DNA from: Heterohyrax brucei
Taxonomy: Eukaryota; Chordata; Mammalia; Hyracoidea; Procaviidae
Length of the DNA stretch: 64,000 nucleotides
Assembly (NCBI GenBank): GCA_028571685.1
Contig: CM053143.1
Span: 55,793,208-55,857,207, forward strand
Reading direction: 5' to 3'
Part shown: positions 33,440 to 44,765 of the stretch, piece after piece
Numbering within the stretch: the first letter of the stretch is position 1
How the letters are laid out: every line of letters begins with the position of its first letter
Position numbers and translations under genes: made by a program
The notes under the pieces: model-generated
What the model saw: the letters and a program-made list of their open reading frames with translations, nothing else
What the model was told of the DNA's origin: nothing
Databases searched by the model: none

Positions 33440-33940
33440 TGTCATGGACTGAATTGTGTCCCCCCAAAAATGTGTGTGGTCATTTGGCTGGGCCATGATT
33501 CTCAATATTTTGTGATTTTCCTGTGCTGTGTATTAAACAAGATTAAAGTTGGACTATAAATCCCTTCCTGAGGTCCTCTCCATGCTCCATTACCAAGGGA
33601 GTTCTCCTGGAGCATGGCTTGTACCACCCTTTCACCCTACAAGAGATGAAAGGAAAGAGAAGCAAGTAGAGAATTGGGAACTTCACACCATCAAGAAAGC
33701 AGCAGCTGGAGAAGAGCTGGTCCTTCAGATGTGAGGTTCCTATACCAAGATGCTCTCTGACCAAAGACTGATACAGCACAAGGACCTTCCTCCACAGCTG
33801 ACAGAGTGGAAGCCTTTCTCTAGAGTCAACCTCCTGCATTTGGACTTGTAGGCTACCAGACTGCACAAGAATAAACCTTCCTTTGTTAAAGCCATTCACT
33901 TGCAGTATTTCTGTTAGAGCTATACAAGATGGCTTAAACA
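33440..33940 (+). repeat. 3' LTR of MaLR provirus
   Basis: It starts TGTCATGGACTGAATTGTG and ends tggcttaaaca. It lacks the 14-bp insertion of the 5' LTR. The open frames of 134 (-) and 61 (+) codons here are non-coding LTR sequence. Confidence 0.9.
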
Positions 33941-33945
33941 CTCTC

Positions 33946-34724
33946 ATTTCTATTTCAAGGGTAATTTTGGACTTTGATTCTGATGTAACTTCCCAGAAAG
34001 GAACTTTTCAACAACTGTCTCTTCTTTGGCCTGAGAATATACTTTGATAACGCATATTTGCCCTTCTACAGCAACTAACTAGCATTATCAATAGCAGCTC
34101 TTCATGCTTCTCAAGATTCAGAACCTCTGCGAAGTTTGCCCTTGTAGAATATATATATATGAGACATTACTTATATCTTACCAATTACAGATTACAGACT
34201 TAAATGTCAGGTTCTTATTTATGTGACATTTCTAAATCCTTCCAGAAGCAAGTAATGAATACATAAACAAATACAGCAAATAAAATAAAAAACTGTTCCT
34301 TTATTTTGCTTGAGAATTAGCCAGTTTAAGCAACATGTATTACAGCTGTTCACATTACATACCTGAAAATAAATGTATTTTGAGATGTTTTCATGTTTGC
34401 CAGTTAGTTGGTAAATATGAATTTTTTGGGGAAAAATGCACTTGTTGATATATGTTTCCAAGCACAAGAGTTAACTTTTTAATAAGTTAAGCAGAAACAT
34501 TACTTATTTGAGGGAATCATTTCAACTAGTAATGACTAAAGAAGATAAAAACTAAATTGTTTCCAACCTCCTTAGACTGTAAGAATTTAATCAGTTAATG
34601 ACAATCAGAACCTTTTATAAAAACTTGGAAAATGAATATTGTCATTTTGCTATGCATTAATTTGCATAAGTAATATCTTAATCAAAGTTGAACAAGAGAT
34701 GTAAAAACAATTATTAGTCTCTTT
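33946..34724. other. Unassigned A/T-rich intergenic sequence
   Basis: No gene or repeat recognised apart from a short (AT)n at 34,149-34,162. Confidence 0.45.
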
Positions 34725-34900
34725 GGAAACTGATGGTACTGTGGCTAAGTGCTGTAGTAGTTAACAAAAAAAAAAATAAGCAATTCAAATCTGTGGGGCT
34801 CTCCTGGAAGCTTTATGAGACAGTTCCACTTTGTCCCATAGGTTGCTACGAATTGGAATTGATTCAATGGCAACGGAGTTTGTTGTTTTGTTGTTGTTGT
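34725..34900 (+). mobile_element. AfroSINE, sense
   Basis: Blocks ggaaactgatggtactgtgg, ctctcctggaagctttatga and gaattggaattgattcaatg, with a tgttgttttgttgttgttgt tail. An A-run replaces part of the B-box side. Confidence 0.88.
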
Positions 34901-35164
34901 TCATCTATAATATTTCAATTTTCTTAGCCCTAACTTCTTTAAAATCTTGTTATGTTTAGTGACAACTTAATTCTTGATACAGAACGTAACACTGAGAAAA
35001 ATATCACTGCATAAAGACGTACGTTTTTGGCTTTCGACTGTAGTTCTGTTTACTCATGTTAAGTGGCATATCGAATTTAATCCATGTAAGTGGAATCTGT
35101 TTGAATTACATGTGCTTAATTAAAAAAAAATAATAATACATTTAAAAAAAGAAAACAAGCAAAG

Positions 35165-35320
35165 AAATCCACAGCAGTCAAGTCAATTCTGACTTATAGC
35201 AACCCTATAGAACAGAGTAGAACAGCTCCCATACAGTTTCCAAGGAGCAGCGAGTGAATTCAAGCTGCTGACCTTCTGGTTAGCAGGTGACCTCTTAACC
35301 GCTTCACCACCAGGGCTCTC
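35165..35320 (-). mobile_element. AfroSINE, antisense
   Basis: Blocks cagtcaagtcaattctgact, ccctatagaacagagtagaa, cagtttccaaggagcagcga and cttcaccaccagggctctc. Confidence 0.92.
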
Positions 35321-35394
35321 TAGAAGGTCATCATTTTTTAAAAATTAACACTGAATTTTCTGTACATTGATCACATTCTCAAAGGTATTCATTT

Positions 35395-35830
35395 GTACTA
35401 TTTTGAAAGGCATGATCACAATATTTCCTTTTTATTCCACAAGAAGTGTAGTTCACTCCCTCACTTCTTAAACCTGGGCTGTCACTGGGACTTGTTTTGA
35501 CCAGTAAAACACGGCAGCAATGACAATGGTTGAATTCCAGACCTGAGGCTTCAAGAAGCTTAACAAGTACTGTCTTAGCTCTCACGGAACTCTGAGACCA
35601 CCAGCCTGTGAAGCAGCCACAGGAGAGAGGCCCGACCAGTCCATTCTTCGCAGCCATCCTAGCTAATCAGCCACACCCGTAAATGAGGTCGCGGACTGCC
35701 ACTGCGTGAATCAGCTCGGGAAAGTCTGGCAGAACCGCCCAGCCATCCCACAGAAAGGTGAGAATAATATATATTGGTTTTTTAAACCACTAAGTTTTAG
35801 GTGATGTCTTAACTGACAAGCCAAAAACTT
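35395..35830 (+). mobile_element. Old MLT1-type LTR, sense
   Basis: Blocks cacttcttaaacctgggctg, gcagccacaggagagaggcc, cagaaccgcccagccatccc and taaaccactaagttttaggt follow the order of an MLT1-class LTR. No end-to-end copy or duplication is seen. Confidence 0.6.
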
Positions 35831-36180
35831 AACACCGCAAAAAAAAAAAAAAAAAAGATTCTGGTTTAGAGGTAAAAAGCAAGTTTACCTTTAAATATGG
35901 AAAAAATTTTCCTTAACTACAGAGCTTTCTTGAGTAAAGTCATAAGACTCTTTATTGACATTTTAATGATATTTTTCTACCCTCTGAGTCAAAAGGAGGT
36001 AATATTCATTTTAAGGAATATGTATTTGTCTAAAATTGCCTATAGATTATTTTTTCTTGGAAGAGGTCAAAATTCTCTGGATCATTTTATCAGTATAAGA
36101 GCTGACAGGATTGAATCCACATCCAGTTTCTCAGTATTAGACAGTGACTTTTGCAGGTAGTATTTAGTGTCTCCTTTAAT
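35831..36180. other. Unassigned intergenic sequence
   Basis: Starts with an A-run (35,840-35,857). The 87-codon open frame from 35,897 runs into the AfroSINE flank and has no family features. Confidence 0.4.
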
Positions 36181-36352
36181 TGCCTGGTGGTTTGTTAATT
36201 AAGAGATATGGCTACTAGTCAAGAGGTCTACAGTTTGAATCTACCAGGTGCTCCTTAGAAATTCTGTGGGGACAGTTCTACCCTGTCCTTTAAGGTCATT
36301 ATGAGTTGGAATTGACTTGATCTCAATGGGTTTGGTTTGGGTTTTGGTTTTA
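36181..36352 (+). mobile_element. AfroSINE, sense
   Basis: Blocks gcctggtggtttgttaatta, tctaccaggtgctccttaga and gagttggaattgacttgatc, with a gggtttggtttgggttttgg tail. Confidence 0.9.
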
Positions 36353-36439
36353 GTTGTCCAATTTCTCTTTTATAACTCCTAAGCTTAGAGAAGGAAGAAA
36401 TCCTTTGGTGGTAAAATCAATCTATACTAATGTAGAAAC

Positions 36440-36542
36440 AGAGCCCTGATAGCACCCTAGTTAAGATCTTGGCTGCTATCCAGAAGGTGGGCAGTCTGAA
36501 TCCATCAGTCACTTCTTCGCAACCCTATGAGACAAACAACAA
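36440..36542 (+). mobile_element. AfroSINE, sense, internally deleted
   Basis: Blocks agagccctgatagcacccta, ggctgctatccagaaggtgg and caaccctatgagacaaacaa. The region between the middle block and the tail is lost. Confidence 0.82.
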
Positions 36543-37846
36543 CTTTTTTTTTTCAGTGTAGGGACAATCAAAACCTGGGAATCCTTCTCTCTGTACTAAA
36601 AAACTGAAAAGGCTACCTGTCTCAGAGGATTATAAAGTAGGAGGCAACTATTGCACACTGGCTAGTAATGGCTTTCTTTACTGTCCAGCAAGCTTACCTT
36701 TTTACTTTTCTTCATCTTAAATTCTTACAACATAATTGGTAAAGATTCTTGACTTTTTATATGCAAATATATAAAATCCAAAGTTAACCTGTAAAAGCTC
36801 TAGTAAAGTAGGATTTTTTTCTCTAAAAAATTGACCATCTTACGTTCTCTATGTCTTGATTTCAAGATAATTATACTCATAAATTTATGCCTATATACCT
36901 ATGATGTGTATATCTTCTTTGCCTTCTATCAGATGATAAGTGCAATCATGTTGGAGAAAATCTTAGAATCAAAAGCATTCTTAATATTTCATCAAAATGA
37001 GTTCCAAAGTTAGAAAGTCAAATTTATATTAGTTCCCAAAAGATTGCTATATACTTCACCACAAAATATGTAAATTCCTAGTCATCAATGTTACAATTTT
37101 TGCCTATTAATTAATATTTTCGCTCTCATTTGTTTTCACATTTTATTCTGCAAAAGCATACGGAAGCAATAAGATGTTTGAATAGCTCCAAACCTGTTAC
37201 ATCTTGCTAATTCTTTAATGTATTTCTTTCAATATCAGTGGTTTTGGATTAGACTCACATATAAATATCTCTTTGACTCGACGGCACTTGGCTACAAAGA
37301 GATTTATAGTCTGAATAAATGCACGTAATACAAATTTAAATGTGATTTAAATAGAATGTCATGTTCTCAAGTCAACTGTTACTTATTATTTATAGATAAA
37401 TGATTTTTCTTTTCAATACCACATCTGTTCAAATTGTAATATGACATTAAAATCTGTAGCTTAGCTTGCACACTACCTGGTTTCCTATCTATTCAATTTC
37501 CATTTTAACTGTTAATGTCTTCATTGATTTTGTATCAGTATAAGAGAAATGTTAATGTTTAGAGCAAATCTTAGATAAAATGTCCTGCTTACAGTTCAAC
37601 ATATTAAAATAAACAACAGAGGACTTCTCAGTGACTGTTCAGTGGAAGGCAAAATACCTGATATTAACAAAGTGAAAGAAAACACCGACTTTCTCATAGA
37701 AATGCCTTCTCCTGTGATCTAACAGAAATCTTGATACTTTCCGTTCTAAAGTCCTGTCCCTTCTATCATTTTCTCAGTATGTAACATTCTTTCTGGCTTT
37801 ACTGAAGGTCCTCTCTGGTAGTCATTGCAAAATGAGCCATTTTGAT
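36543..37846. other. Unassigned A/T-rich sequence with one SINE-tail shred
   Basis: Apart from the 19-bp AfroSINE terminus at 37,274-37,292 nothing is recognised. Confidence 0.45.
37274..37292 (+). repeat. 19-bp AfroSINE 3'-terminus shred
   Basis: gactcgacggcacttggct is identical to the AfroSINE 3' terminus and lies between otherwise unrelated sequence. Its flanks, tatctcttt and acaaagaga, are near inverted repeats of each other rather than direct repeats, so a retroposition origin is not shown. Confidence 0.55.
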
Positions 37847-37859
37847 AATGATATTCATA

Positions 37860-38002
37860 ACAATCAAAAACAACAACCCAGTGTCATCAAGTGGATCCCA
37901 ACTCATAGAGACCCTATCAGGCAGGGAGTGCCCGGTGGGTTTGAACTGCTGACCTTTCTGTTGGCAGACATAGAACTTAACTACTACGCCACCAGAGTTT
38001 CC
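37860..38002 (-). mobile_element. AfroSINE, antisense, with 13-bp target duplication
   Basis: Blocks cagtgtcatcaagtggatcc, gtttgaactgctgacctttc and ctacgccaccagagtttcc. Perfect AATGATATTCATA flanks lie at 37,847-37,859 and 38,003-38,015. It is shorter than usual in the middle (gagaccctatcaggcaggga joins directly to gtgcccggtggg). Confidence 0.95.
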
Positions 38003-38078
38003 AATGATATTCATACACCAGAATAATTTCTTCTCTTCACCTTCTGATTTTATTTCTTTGACCATCCCTAGTCCTGAT

Positions 38079-38251
38079 GGGAAACCCTGATGGTATAGTG
38101 GGTTAAGTGCTACATCTGCTAAACAAAGGGTCAGCTGTTCAAATCTGCCAGGCCCTCCTTGGAAACTCTATGGGCAGTTCTACTCTGACTTATAGGGTCA
38201 CTATGAGTCGAACCCAACTCGACCACAGTGGGTTTGGGATTTTTTTGGTTT
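38079..38251 (+). mobile_element. AfroSINE, sense
   Basis: Blocks gggaaaccctgatggtatag, ccctccttggaaactctatg and cactatgagtcgaacccaac, with a gggtttgggattt tail. An imperfect duplication (tagtcctgat and tagtctgatt) flanks it. Confidence 0.92.
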
Positions 38252-38266
38252 AGTCTGATTACCTTC

Positions 38267-38781
38267 TATTTTAGTTACCTAGTGCTGCTATAATAGAAAT
38301 ACCACAAGGATGGCTTTAACAAAGAGAAATTTATTCTCCCATAGTCCAGGAAGCTAGAAGTACCAATTCAGAATATCAGCATTAGGTAATCTCTTTCTCA
38401 GCTCTGAAGGAAGGTGGTTGTCATCAAGATTCCACTAGACTAGAAACTTCTCAGCTCATGGACCCTGGGTTCAAAGGAAGCACTCTTCTCCTGACATTAC
38501 TTTCTTGGTGATATAAAGTCTCCAAGTCACCACTTTTTTCTGTGTTTTAGATCTCAAAAAACACTGATTCAAGGCATAACCTAATCTTGTAGATTGAGTA
38601 CTGCCTCATTAATAAATAACTGCCTCTGAACTTGCCCTATTAATATCTTAGACATACGATTTGCAACACGTCGAAAAATTATATCAGATGACAAAATGGT
38701 GAACAATCATATAATACTTAGAATCATGGTCATTCAGGATGGACAAACATTTTGGGTGGGGGTACAATTAAATTGATAACA
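38267..38781 (-). mobile_element. MaLR-like solo LTR, antisense, perfect 5-bp duplication
   Basis: It begins tattttagttacctagtgct and ends attaaattgataaca. CCTTC flanks lie at 38,262-38,266 and 38,782-38,786. It is the most complete single reference copy of this LTR family in the window and links the truncated copy at 1-355. Confidence 0.92.
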
Positions 38782-38786
38782 CCTTC

Positions 38787-39717
38787 ATTGTCTGTTTTCT
38801 CCTTCCCTCCTCTGGGGATGTTAAATATTCCTAAAGAAAGTCACAAAATTAGGGATAGAATGCCAATTGTCTACCTAACAAATTTTCTCCACTTCTTACT
38901 AATAAGATCCTTTTTTTTTTTTCAGGGTAAGCAATGTGTCTAGCTAATATAGTCTATGTCCCACCTACCTTGTCTTACTCTGGTAGATTAACTATAAGCA
39001 GAAGTATGCTGAAATTCTTAATATAGGAGCTGCCCACTTCTTACTTCTTCCTCATATTTTTCCTGGTTCAAATGAGTAAGAGAAACTAAGGCTAGATACC
39101 TACCTTGATACCATGTAGAGTGACCAGATGAGTGGGGTCCCTCAACTTGGGACTTGCTTTTAAAAAAGCAGAAACAGCCCCAGGCAAGCCTACCAGTGGT
39201 GACTATAACTATACTTTCCTGAAAACTGGGAACCTCTTGGCAGTTGATGATTCTACCTTAAAGAGAATTCTGAGTTTCTCAGATGTAATCCCTCTATTAA
39301 ACCATGTCTATACGTTCATGTTTGTTTACTTGCTTTTTCTTTTCTTTCTTCCATGTCATCTTTTAGGAAAAAAACTTTCTTCCTTTTGTCAAAGCATACT
39401 GGTACAATTATGAAGGTGATTGCTTTCCTTAACAACTTCTCGGGGCTCTTTGTCCTGTGATTTGGGTTGAAGTATATTTGATTTTACTATTACCATTTTG
39501 AGATTTTAACAATATATTTGTAGGGTATTATCAAGTAAAGTTCTGATCTTTGGGGTTTGGTAGCCTCATTTAGCTGCCTGTTTAAATATTTAGTATTTTG
39601 AAATCAACTTACAAATAAAATATTACTGAAGTTATTCACTTGAATCATTCCAAATTTCAATCTACCCTTTATTCATGTAAGTTCTTTAAGGATGTATTCT
39701 TGAGCAAATAAGTGCCT
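38787..39717. other. Unassigned intergenic sequence
   Basis: No repeat recognised. The open frame at 39,132-39,413 (93 codons, +) begins at no recognisable start context and has no family match I know. Confidence 0.4.
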
Positions 39718-39903
39718 GCTGTTGTTAACTGCTACTCAGTGGACTCAGACTGATGCTGACCTGGTAGGTACAGAGTAAGGTTTTCAAGGCTGTGACCTTT
39801 TGAAAGCTGATTGCTAAACCTGCTTTCCAAGGCACCTTTTGGTGGGTTTGAACCACCAACTTTTTGGCTGGTAGTTGAAAACTTAACCATTTTTGTCACC
39901 CAG
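39718..39903 (-). mobile_element. AfroSINE long subtype, antisense, degraded
   Basis: Blocks gctgattgctaaacctgctt, ccaaggcaccttttggtggg, tttgaaccaccaactttttg and cttaaccatttttgtcaccc match the long AfroSINE subtype (compare 62,360-62,566). Confidence 0.8.
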
Positions 39904-40284
39904 CATATGCAGAACCGCAGATTAAAAAAAAGAAAGAAAGAAAAATAGGTTAAACAAATGTTTTCACTTAAGATTAAGGCTAAACAAACAAAACAATAGT
40001 GCTTTATTCTCTTTAAATTTTAAAGCTGTTACAAACCCTAAATATTTAGAATGTAAATAAATGTTATTGAAATAAGTTGTTTTTGTTTTACAATCCCTCT
40101 ACCTTCTTCAGTATCACCTCACTTATGTGTAAATCTTCGTAGGTAAATTTAGAAGGGAACTTTTTATACTCGCTTGTTATGAGGCTATATTCTGGAAAAA
40201 GATGTTGCAAATATGAAATGGCTATGTGAGAGGCTACAGCCAGAAACTTCCCTGCTGAATAAAAGTTTCCAATGTGATAAGGAA
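39904..40284. other. Unassigned; short (AAAG)n at 39,925-39,945
   Basis: No gene recognised between the AfroSINE and the RTE. Confidence 0.45.
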
Positions 40285-42528
40285 TGCATAACAGAAAGAG
40301 GGTGATGGGAAAACAGCATCACTGCTCAGAACAAGGCCAAGGGCTTCCTAGGGAACAGACCATCAATTGCTCACATGTGAGTTCAAGCTGAAGCTGAAGA
40401 AAATTAGAACAAGTCCGCTTAAGACAAAGTATGACTTTGAAGTATATCCCACCTGAATTTAGTGATCATCTCAAAAACAGATTTGACATGTTGAACACTA
40501 ATGATCAAAGACCAGATGAGTTGTGGAGTGACATTGAGAACATCAAATATGAAGAAAGCAAGAGGTCATTAAAAAGACAGGAAAGAAAGAAACACCAGAA
40601 TGGAAGTTAGAAGAGATTTGCTCTTAAATGTCAAGCATCTAAGTGAATGGAAGAAATGTTGACACAGAAGAGCTGAATGAAAGATTTCCAAGAGTGGTTC
40701 AAGAAGAAAAAGTAAAGTATCACGATGACATGTGCAAAGACTTGGAGTCACAAAACCAAAAGTTAAGAACATGCTCAGCATCTCTTAAGCCGAAAGAATG
40801 GAAGAAAAAAACCAAACCTTGAGTTGCAATATTGAAGGATTCTATGGACAAAACTTTGAATGACACAGGAAGTGCATGGATTAACCTGTGTCCCCCCAAA
40901 GTGTGCACAGACATTTGGCTGGGACATGATCCCCAGCGTTTTATGATTGTCCTCTGTTTTGTGATTTTCCTAGGCTGTATGCTAAAGAGGATTTGGGTAG
41001 GACTCTAAATCCCTTCCTACAGTCACCTCCCCGCTCCAATGTAAAGGGAGTTTGCCTAGAGTGTGGTTGGCACCATCCTTTATTCTTTTATCTTACAAGA
41101 GATAGAAGGAAAGATAAGCAAGCAGAGAGCTGGGAACCTCACACCATCAAGAAAGCTGCACTAGGAGAAGAACGCATCCTTCAGCCCTGAGGTTCCTGTG
41201 CCAAGATGCACCCTGAACAAAGACTGATGCAACAACAAGGACTTTCCTCCAGAGCCGACAAGGAGGGAAAGCTTTCCTCTTCAGTAGACATCCTGAATTT
41301 GGACTCAGAGACTATGGGACTGTGTAAAAATAAATTTTTCTTGTTGAAGCTATCCACTCATGGTATTTCTATTAGAGTGGTACCACCTGACCCAAACAGG
41401 AAGTATTAAAAGAAGATGGAAGGAATACACAGAATTACTGTACCAAAAAGAATTAGTCCACATTCAGTCATTTCAGGAAGTAGCTTATGATCAAGAACCA
41501 ATGGCACTGAATGAGAAGTCCAAAGTATATCGGAGAACTCGATGAGAAACAAGCCTCCAGGAATCAATAGAATACCAATTAAGATGTTTCAAAAAATTAA
41601 TGTAGTGCTGGAAGTGTTCATTTATCTATGCCAAGAAATCTGGGAGACAGCTACTCTGCCGACAGACTGGAAAAGTTCTATATTTGTTTGTTCCAAAGAG
41701 AAATGATCCAACATAATGCAGAAATTATGGAACTATATTATTAAATATCACACACAGGTAATATATTGCTGAAACTCACTCAAAAGCACTTGCAGCAGTA
41801 AATTAATACGGTACTGCCAGAAATTAAAGCTGAATTCAGAAGATGACATGAAATGAATGTCATCATTGCTGATGTGAGGTGGATCCTGGCTGAAACCAAA
41901 AAAAATACCAAAAAGATGCTGGCCTGCATTTTATTGACTATGCAAAGGTATTCAACTGTGTGCATTGCAGCAGATTAAGGATAACATTTCAAAGAATGGG
42001 AATTCCAGAACACTTAACTGGCTCATGAAGAACCTGTACTTAGACCAAAAAGCAGTCATTCAAGGAGAACAAGAGCATACTGCTTGGTTTAGAGTCAGAA
42101 AGAGTGTGAGCCAGGGTTTTATCCTTTTGCCATATTTTTTCAATTCATATGCTGAGCAGATAAACTGAGTAGTTAGATTGTATGAAAAAGAACGGGACAT
42201 CAGGATCTGTTTCAGATGGATAAATTTGTGTTGGAAGAAGTACAGGCAGAGTGCTCCTTTGAAGGATGGCAAGAGTTTGTCACACATACTCTGGGCATGT
42301 TATTAGGAGAGACAAGTCCCTGGTAGGGACACGATGCTTGGTAACATAGAGGGTCAGCAAAGAAGAAGAAGAGCCTCAGCAAGATCGACTGACACAGTGG
42401 CTGCAACAATGTCACCTTAAACATGGTATGCTTATGAGGATGGTGCAGGACTAGGCAGTGTTTTGTTCTGTTGTACATAAGGTCGTTGAGTCAGAGTCAC
42501 GTTGATGGAACCTAAAAACAACAACAAC
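40285..42528 (+). mobile_element. RTE LINE, sense, split by a solo LTR and internally deleted
   Basis: Sense RTE blocks in order: ccatcaattgctcacatgtg, gagttgtggagtgacattga, aagaggtcattaaaaagaca, an LTR insertion, agatggaaggaatacacaga, aattaagatgtttcaaaaaa, ttattgactatgcaaaggta, aacctgtacttagaccaaaa. Near 42,160-42,225 the middle of the RT-to-3' region is deleted and the 3' terminus follows (ggcaagagtttgtcacacat, acaacagcaac-like end at about 42,515-42,528). The RT catalytic-region text (FIDYAKVFNCV-like) is present, but frames are broken. The polymerase of intact relatives performs target-primed reverse transcription. Confidence 0.88.
40873..41398 (+). mobile_element. MaLR-like solo LTR in RTE, perfect 5-bp duplication
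   Basis: It starts tgcatggattaacctgtgtc and ends cacctgacccaaaca. GGAAG flanks lie at 40,868-40,872 and 41,399-41,403. RTE sequence reads straight across when the LTR and one GGAAG are removed (acacaggaag then tattaaaag), so boundaries are exact. Confidence 0.95.
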
Positions 42529-42541
42529 CAAACCGACAACA

Positions 42542-42690
42542 CACTGCTGTCAAGTTGATTCCAACTCATAGAAACCCTATTGACAGAGTAGAACTGCCCC
42601 CATAGAGTTTCCAAGGAGTGCCTAGCAAATTTCAGCTGCAGATGTTTTGATTAGCAGCAATAGCACTTAACCGCTGCATCCCCAGGGTTT
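42542..42690 (-). mobile_element. AfroSINE, antisense, at the RTE 3' tail
   Basis: Blocks caagttgattccaactcata, gagtttccaaggagtgccta and catccccagggttt. Flanking CCGACAACA at 42,533-42,541 and 42,691-42,699 is the target duplication, taken from the AAC-rich RTE tail. Confidence 0.9.
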
Positions 42691-42844
42691 CCGACAACAG
42701 CAAGTTGAGAGACAAAAAAAAAAAAAAAAACTTGAAATAAACATAACTTCTCAACTAGGTTAGCTGATTGTAATCTCATTTCTCTAATTATTTCTCAGAT
42801 TGATAATGTGTGTACCAGAGAAAGTGAAACAGAAGATCAGCTTC

Positions 42845-43065
42845 TGCCAAATGGAATCTGAATCATGGAGACGCTATGTGTGCAAAGTAGAACTACTACA
42901 TAGGTTTTTTTTTGACTGTAATTTTTACATAAACATGGAATCTTTACAACAGTTCTGTCTCCCACAGAACCACTGCCAAGCCAAGTGCCGTCGAGTCGGA
43001 TCCGCTAGATGAGTTTAAATTGTCAACCTTTCAGTTAGCAGCAAAGTGCTTAATGCTTGCACAAG
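42845..43065 (-). mobile_element. AfroSINE long subtype, antisense, degraded
   Basis: Blocks aatctgaatcatggagacgc, gactgtaatttttacataaa, cagttctgtctcccacagaa and gtcaacctttcagttagcag follow the long-subtype order. A T-run interrupts it, and a short SINE-tail piece (42,976-43,002) sits inside it. Confidence 0.7.
42976..43002 (-). repeat. Short AfroSINE 3'-end insertion inside older AfroSINE
   Basis: ccaagccaagtgccgtcgag plus tcggat lies between two parts of the host SINE that are normally adjacent (gaaccactg and gatgagttt). A near-duplication (ccactg and ccgcta) is too weak to claim. Confidence 0.6.
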
Positions 43066-43215
43066 AACTTCTTTATAGAAAAGCAGGATGGTAAAAATAA
43101 AAGACATTATTCCAGTTCTCCATAGATATTTCAATTGTCCAAGAGACAGGATGAAGAGAGAGGTGTAAGAAGTTATATTTGGTATTTGCAGAACACTAGG
43201 AGATTTCTTGTTTTC

Positions 43216-43925
43216 ATCAGGTAGTCTTCTTAGTTATTTATTCTTGTATAACAACCCCTCCTCCTAATTTTAGAGGCTTTAACAGAACAACTATTTGGAC
43301 GTCTCTTCTGGTTGGTGGTTTAACTAGTCTCAGCTGCACCATTCTTCCAATCAGGAGGTTGCAGGTAATGGCGGCTGAGGCTGAAGTCATCAGAAGGGTC
43401 AACTGAGCTAAAGGATGCTGAGTCCATCTCTCCATATAATCTGAGTCTCCTTTGTGGCTTCCTGATGCGGCTTATCTATATGATTATTTCAGCAGTGTGC
43501 CAGACTTCTTTGATGGTGTCTTAGAGCTACCCAAAGGTAAGACATAGATGTTGCCAGTCCTCTTTAAATCTAGCTCTGGAGCTAGCAAAGGGTCACTTCT
43601 GCCACATTCTACTGGTGAATGCAAATCACAGATGAGATCAGGTACAGTGTAAAAAGACTTCCTGCCAAATCCAAACCAAACCCATTGCCATCGAGTTAGT
43701 TCTAACTCATAGCGCCACTACAGGACAAAGTAAAACTGCCTCATCAGGTTTCTGGGAAGAGGCTGGTGTATTCAAACAGCTGGTCATTTCAGGAAGCAGC
43801 TGAGCTCTTAACCCTGTGTCACCACAGCTCAGAAAAGACTACTTGAGGGCACAAATCCAGAAGGTTGGGTTCATGGGGAGCCATCTTTGGAGTCTACTTA
43901 TGACCACTTATATTACTAGCTAGAA
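43216..43925 (-). mobile_element. Old MLT1-type LTR, antisense, with AfroSINE inside
   Basis: Blocks ttattcttgtataacaaccc, ttttagaggctttaacagaa, cagctgcaccattcttcc and gttcatggggagccatcttt follow the antisense order of an MLT1-class LTR, the same class as 35,395-35,830. Confidence 0.55.
43666..43830 (-). mobile_element. AfroSINE, antisense, in old LTR
   Basis: Blocks cattgccatcgagttagttc, cactacaggacaaagtaaaa, ggtttctgggaagaggctgg and gtgtcaccacagctc. Confidence 0.9.
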
Positions 43926-44009
43926 AAAAATGCATGAAAACAATATTTCATTTTTTAGGCTTGTGGGAATCTATACATGAGGCATTAGAACATAATTATA
44001 AATGGTGTG

Positions 44010-44515
44010 TGTAATGGATTGAATTGCATCCCTGAAAATATCTGTCAGCATGGCTAGGTCATGATTCCCATAATGTGTGATGATCCATCATTTTGTCTTC
44101 TGATGTGATTTCCCTATGTGTTGTAAATGCTGTCTCTATGATGTTAATGAGATGAATTAGTGGCAGTTATGTTGACTCATCTACAAGAATAATCTACAAG
44201 TTAAGTCAATCTCTTTTGAGATATAAAAGAGGGAAGTACCAGACAGATTGGGCACATCACATGACCAAGACAGTAGAGCCAGGATCATGAGCCCTTTAGA
44301 CCCAAGGTATCTGCACTGAGATGCTCCTCAGTTGGCGAAGACTGATGATACAAACTTCTCCCAAAGTCAGCAGAGACAGAAAGCCGTCTCCCTGTAGCTG
44401 GCACACTGTAGTGGACTCCTAGCCTCCTATACTGTGAGATAATAAATTTCTGTTTGTTAAAGTCACACATCCACCTGTAGTTTTTCTGTTATAGTAGTGC
44501 TAGATAACTAAGACA
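44010..44515 (+). mobile_element. MaLR (MLT1A-like) solo LTR, sense
   Basis: It starts TGTAATGGATTGAATTGCAT and ends gctagataactaagaca. It contains aataaatttctgtttgttaa near the 3' end as polyadenylation context. The flanking 5-mers do not match. It is more diverged from the 31,792 family than those copies are from each other. Confidence 0.8.
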
Positions 44516-44765
44516 ATATGTTTCTAATAGAATCATCTCAGACAAAGTGTTAATTTCACAGTTAAAAGATTTGGCATATGGTACTTCTCCACTCATTCAG
44601 TTCTAGACATGAGGATTTTAGTTACATTTTTACCATCAGAAATTCTTCAAAAACAGAAACGGCTTAGTTAAAATTTGGTGAAAATAATTTTTTATTAATC
44701 CTCTATTATGTTGAAGATAATGTGTTAGGATCCTGAAGAGTACTAACAAGAGATACCCAAAACTA

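Larger units (their letters stand above)
31792..33940 (+). mobile_element. Complete MaLR provirus with perfect 5-bp target duplication
   Basis: Layout: LTR 31,792-32,308, internal region 32,309-33,439, LTR 33,440-33,940. CTCTC flanks both sides (31,787-31,791 and 33,941-33,945). The internal part begins gaatttggtactgagagagt and contains aacaaatacccaaactatgg, the typical start of MaLR internal regions. Such elements are non-coding relatives of ERVL that moved using other elements' proteins. No gag or pol sequence is visible here. An AfroSINE sits in the internal region. Confidence 0.9.

Noticed and set aside
33543..33947. 134-codon minus-strand frame
   Set aside because: Antisense of the 3' LTR of the same provirus.
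43238..43435. 65-codon minus-strand frame
   Set aside because: Lies in an old MLT1-type LTR.
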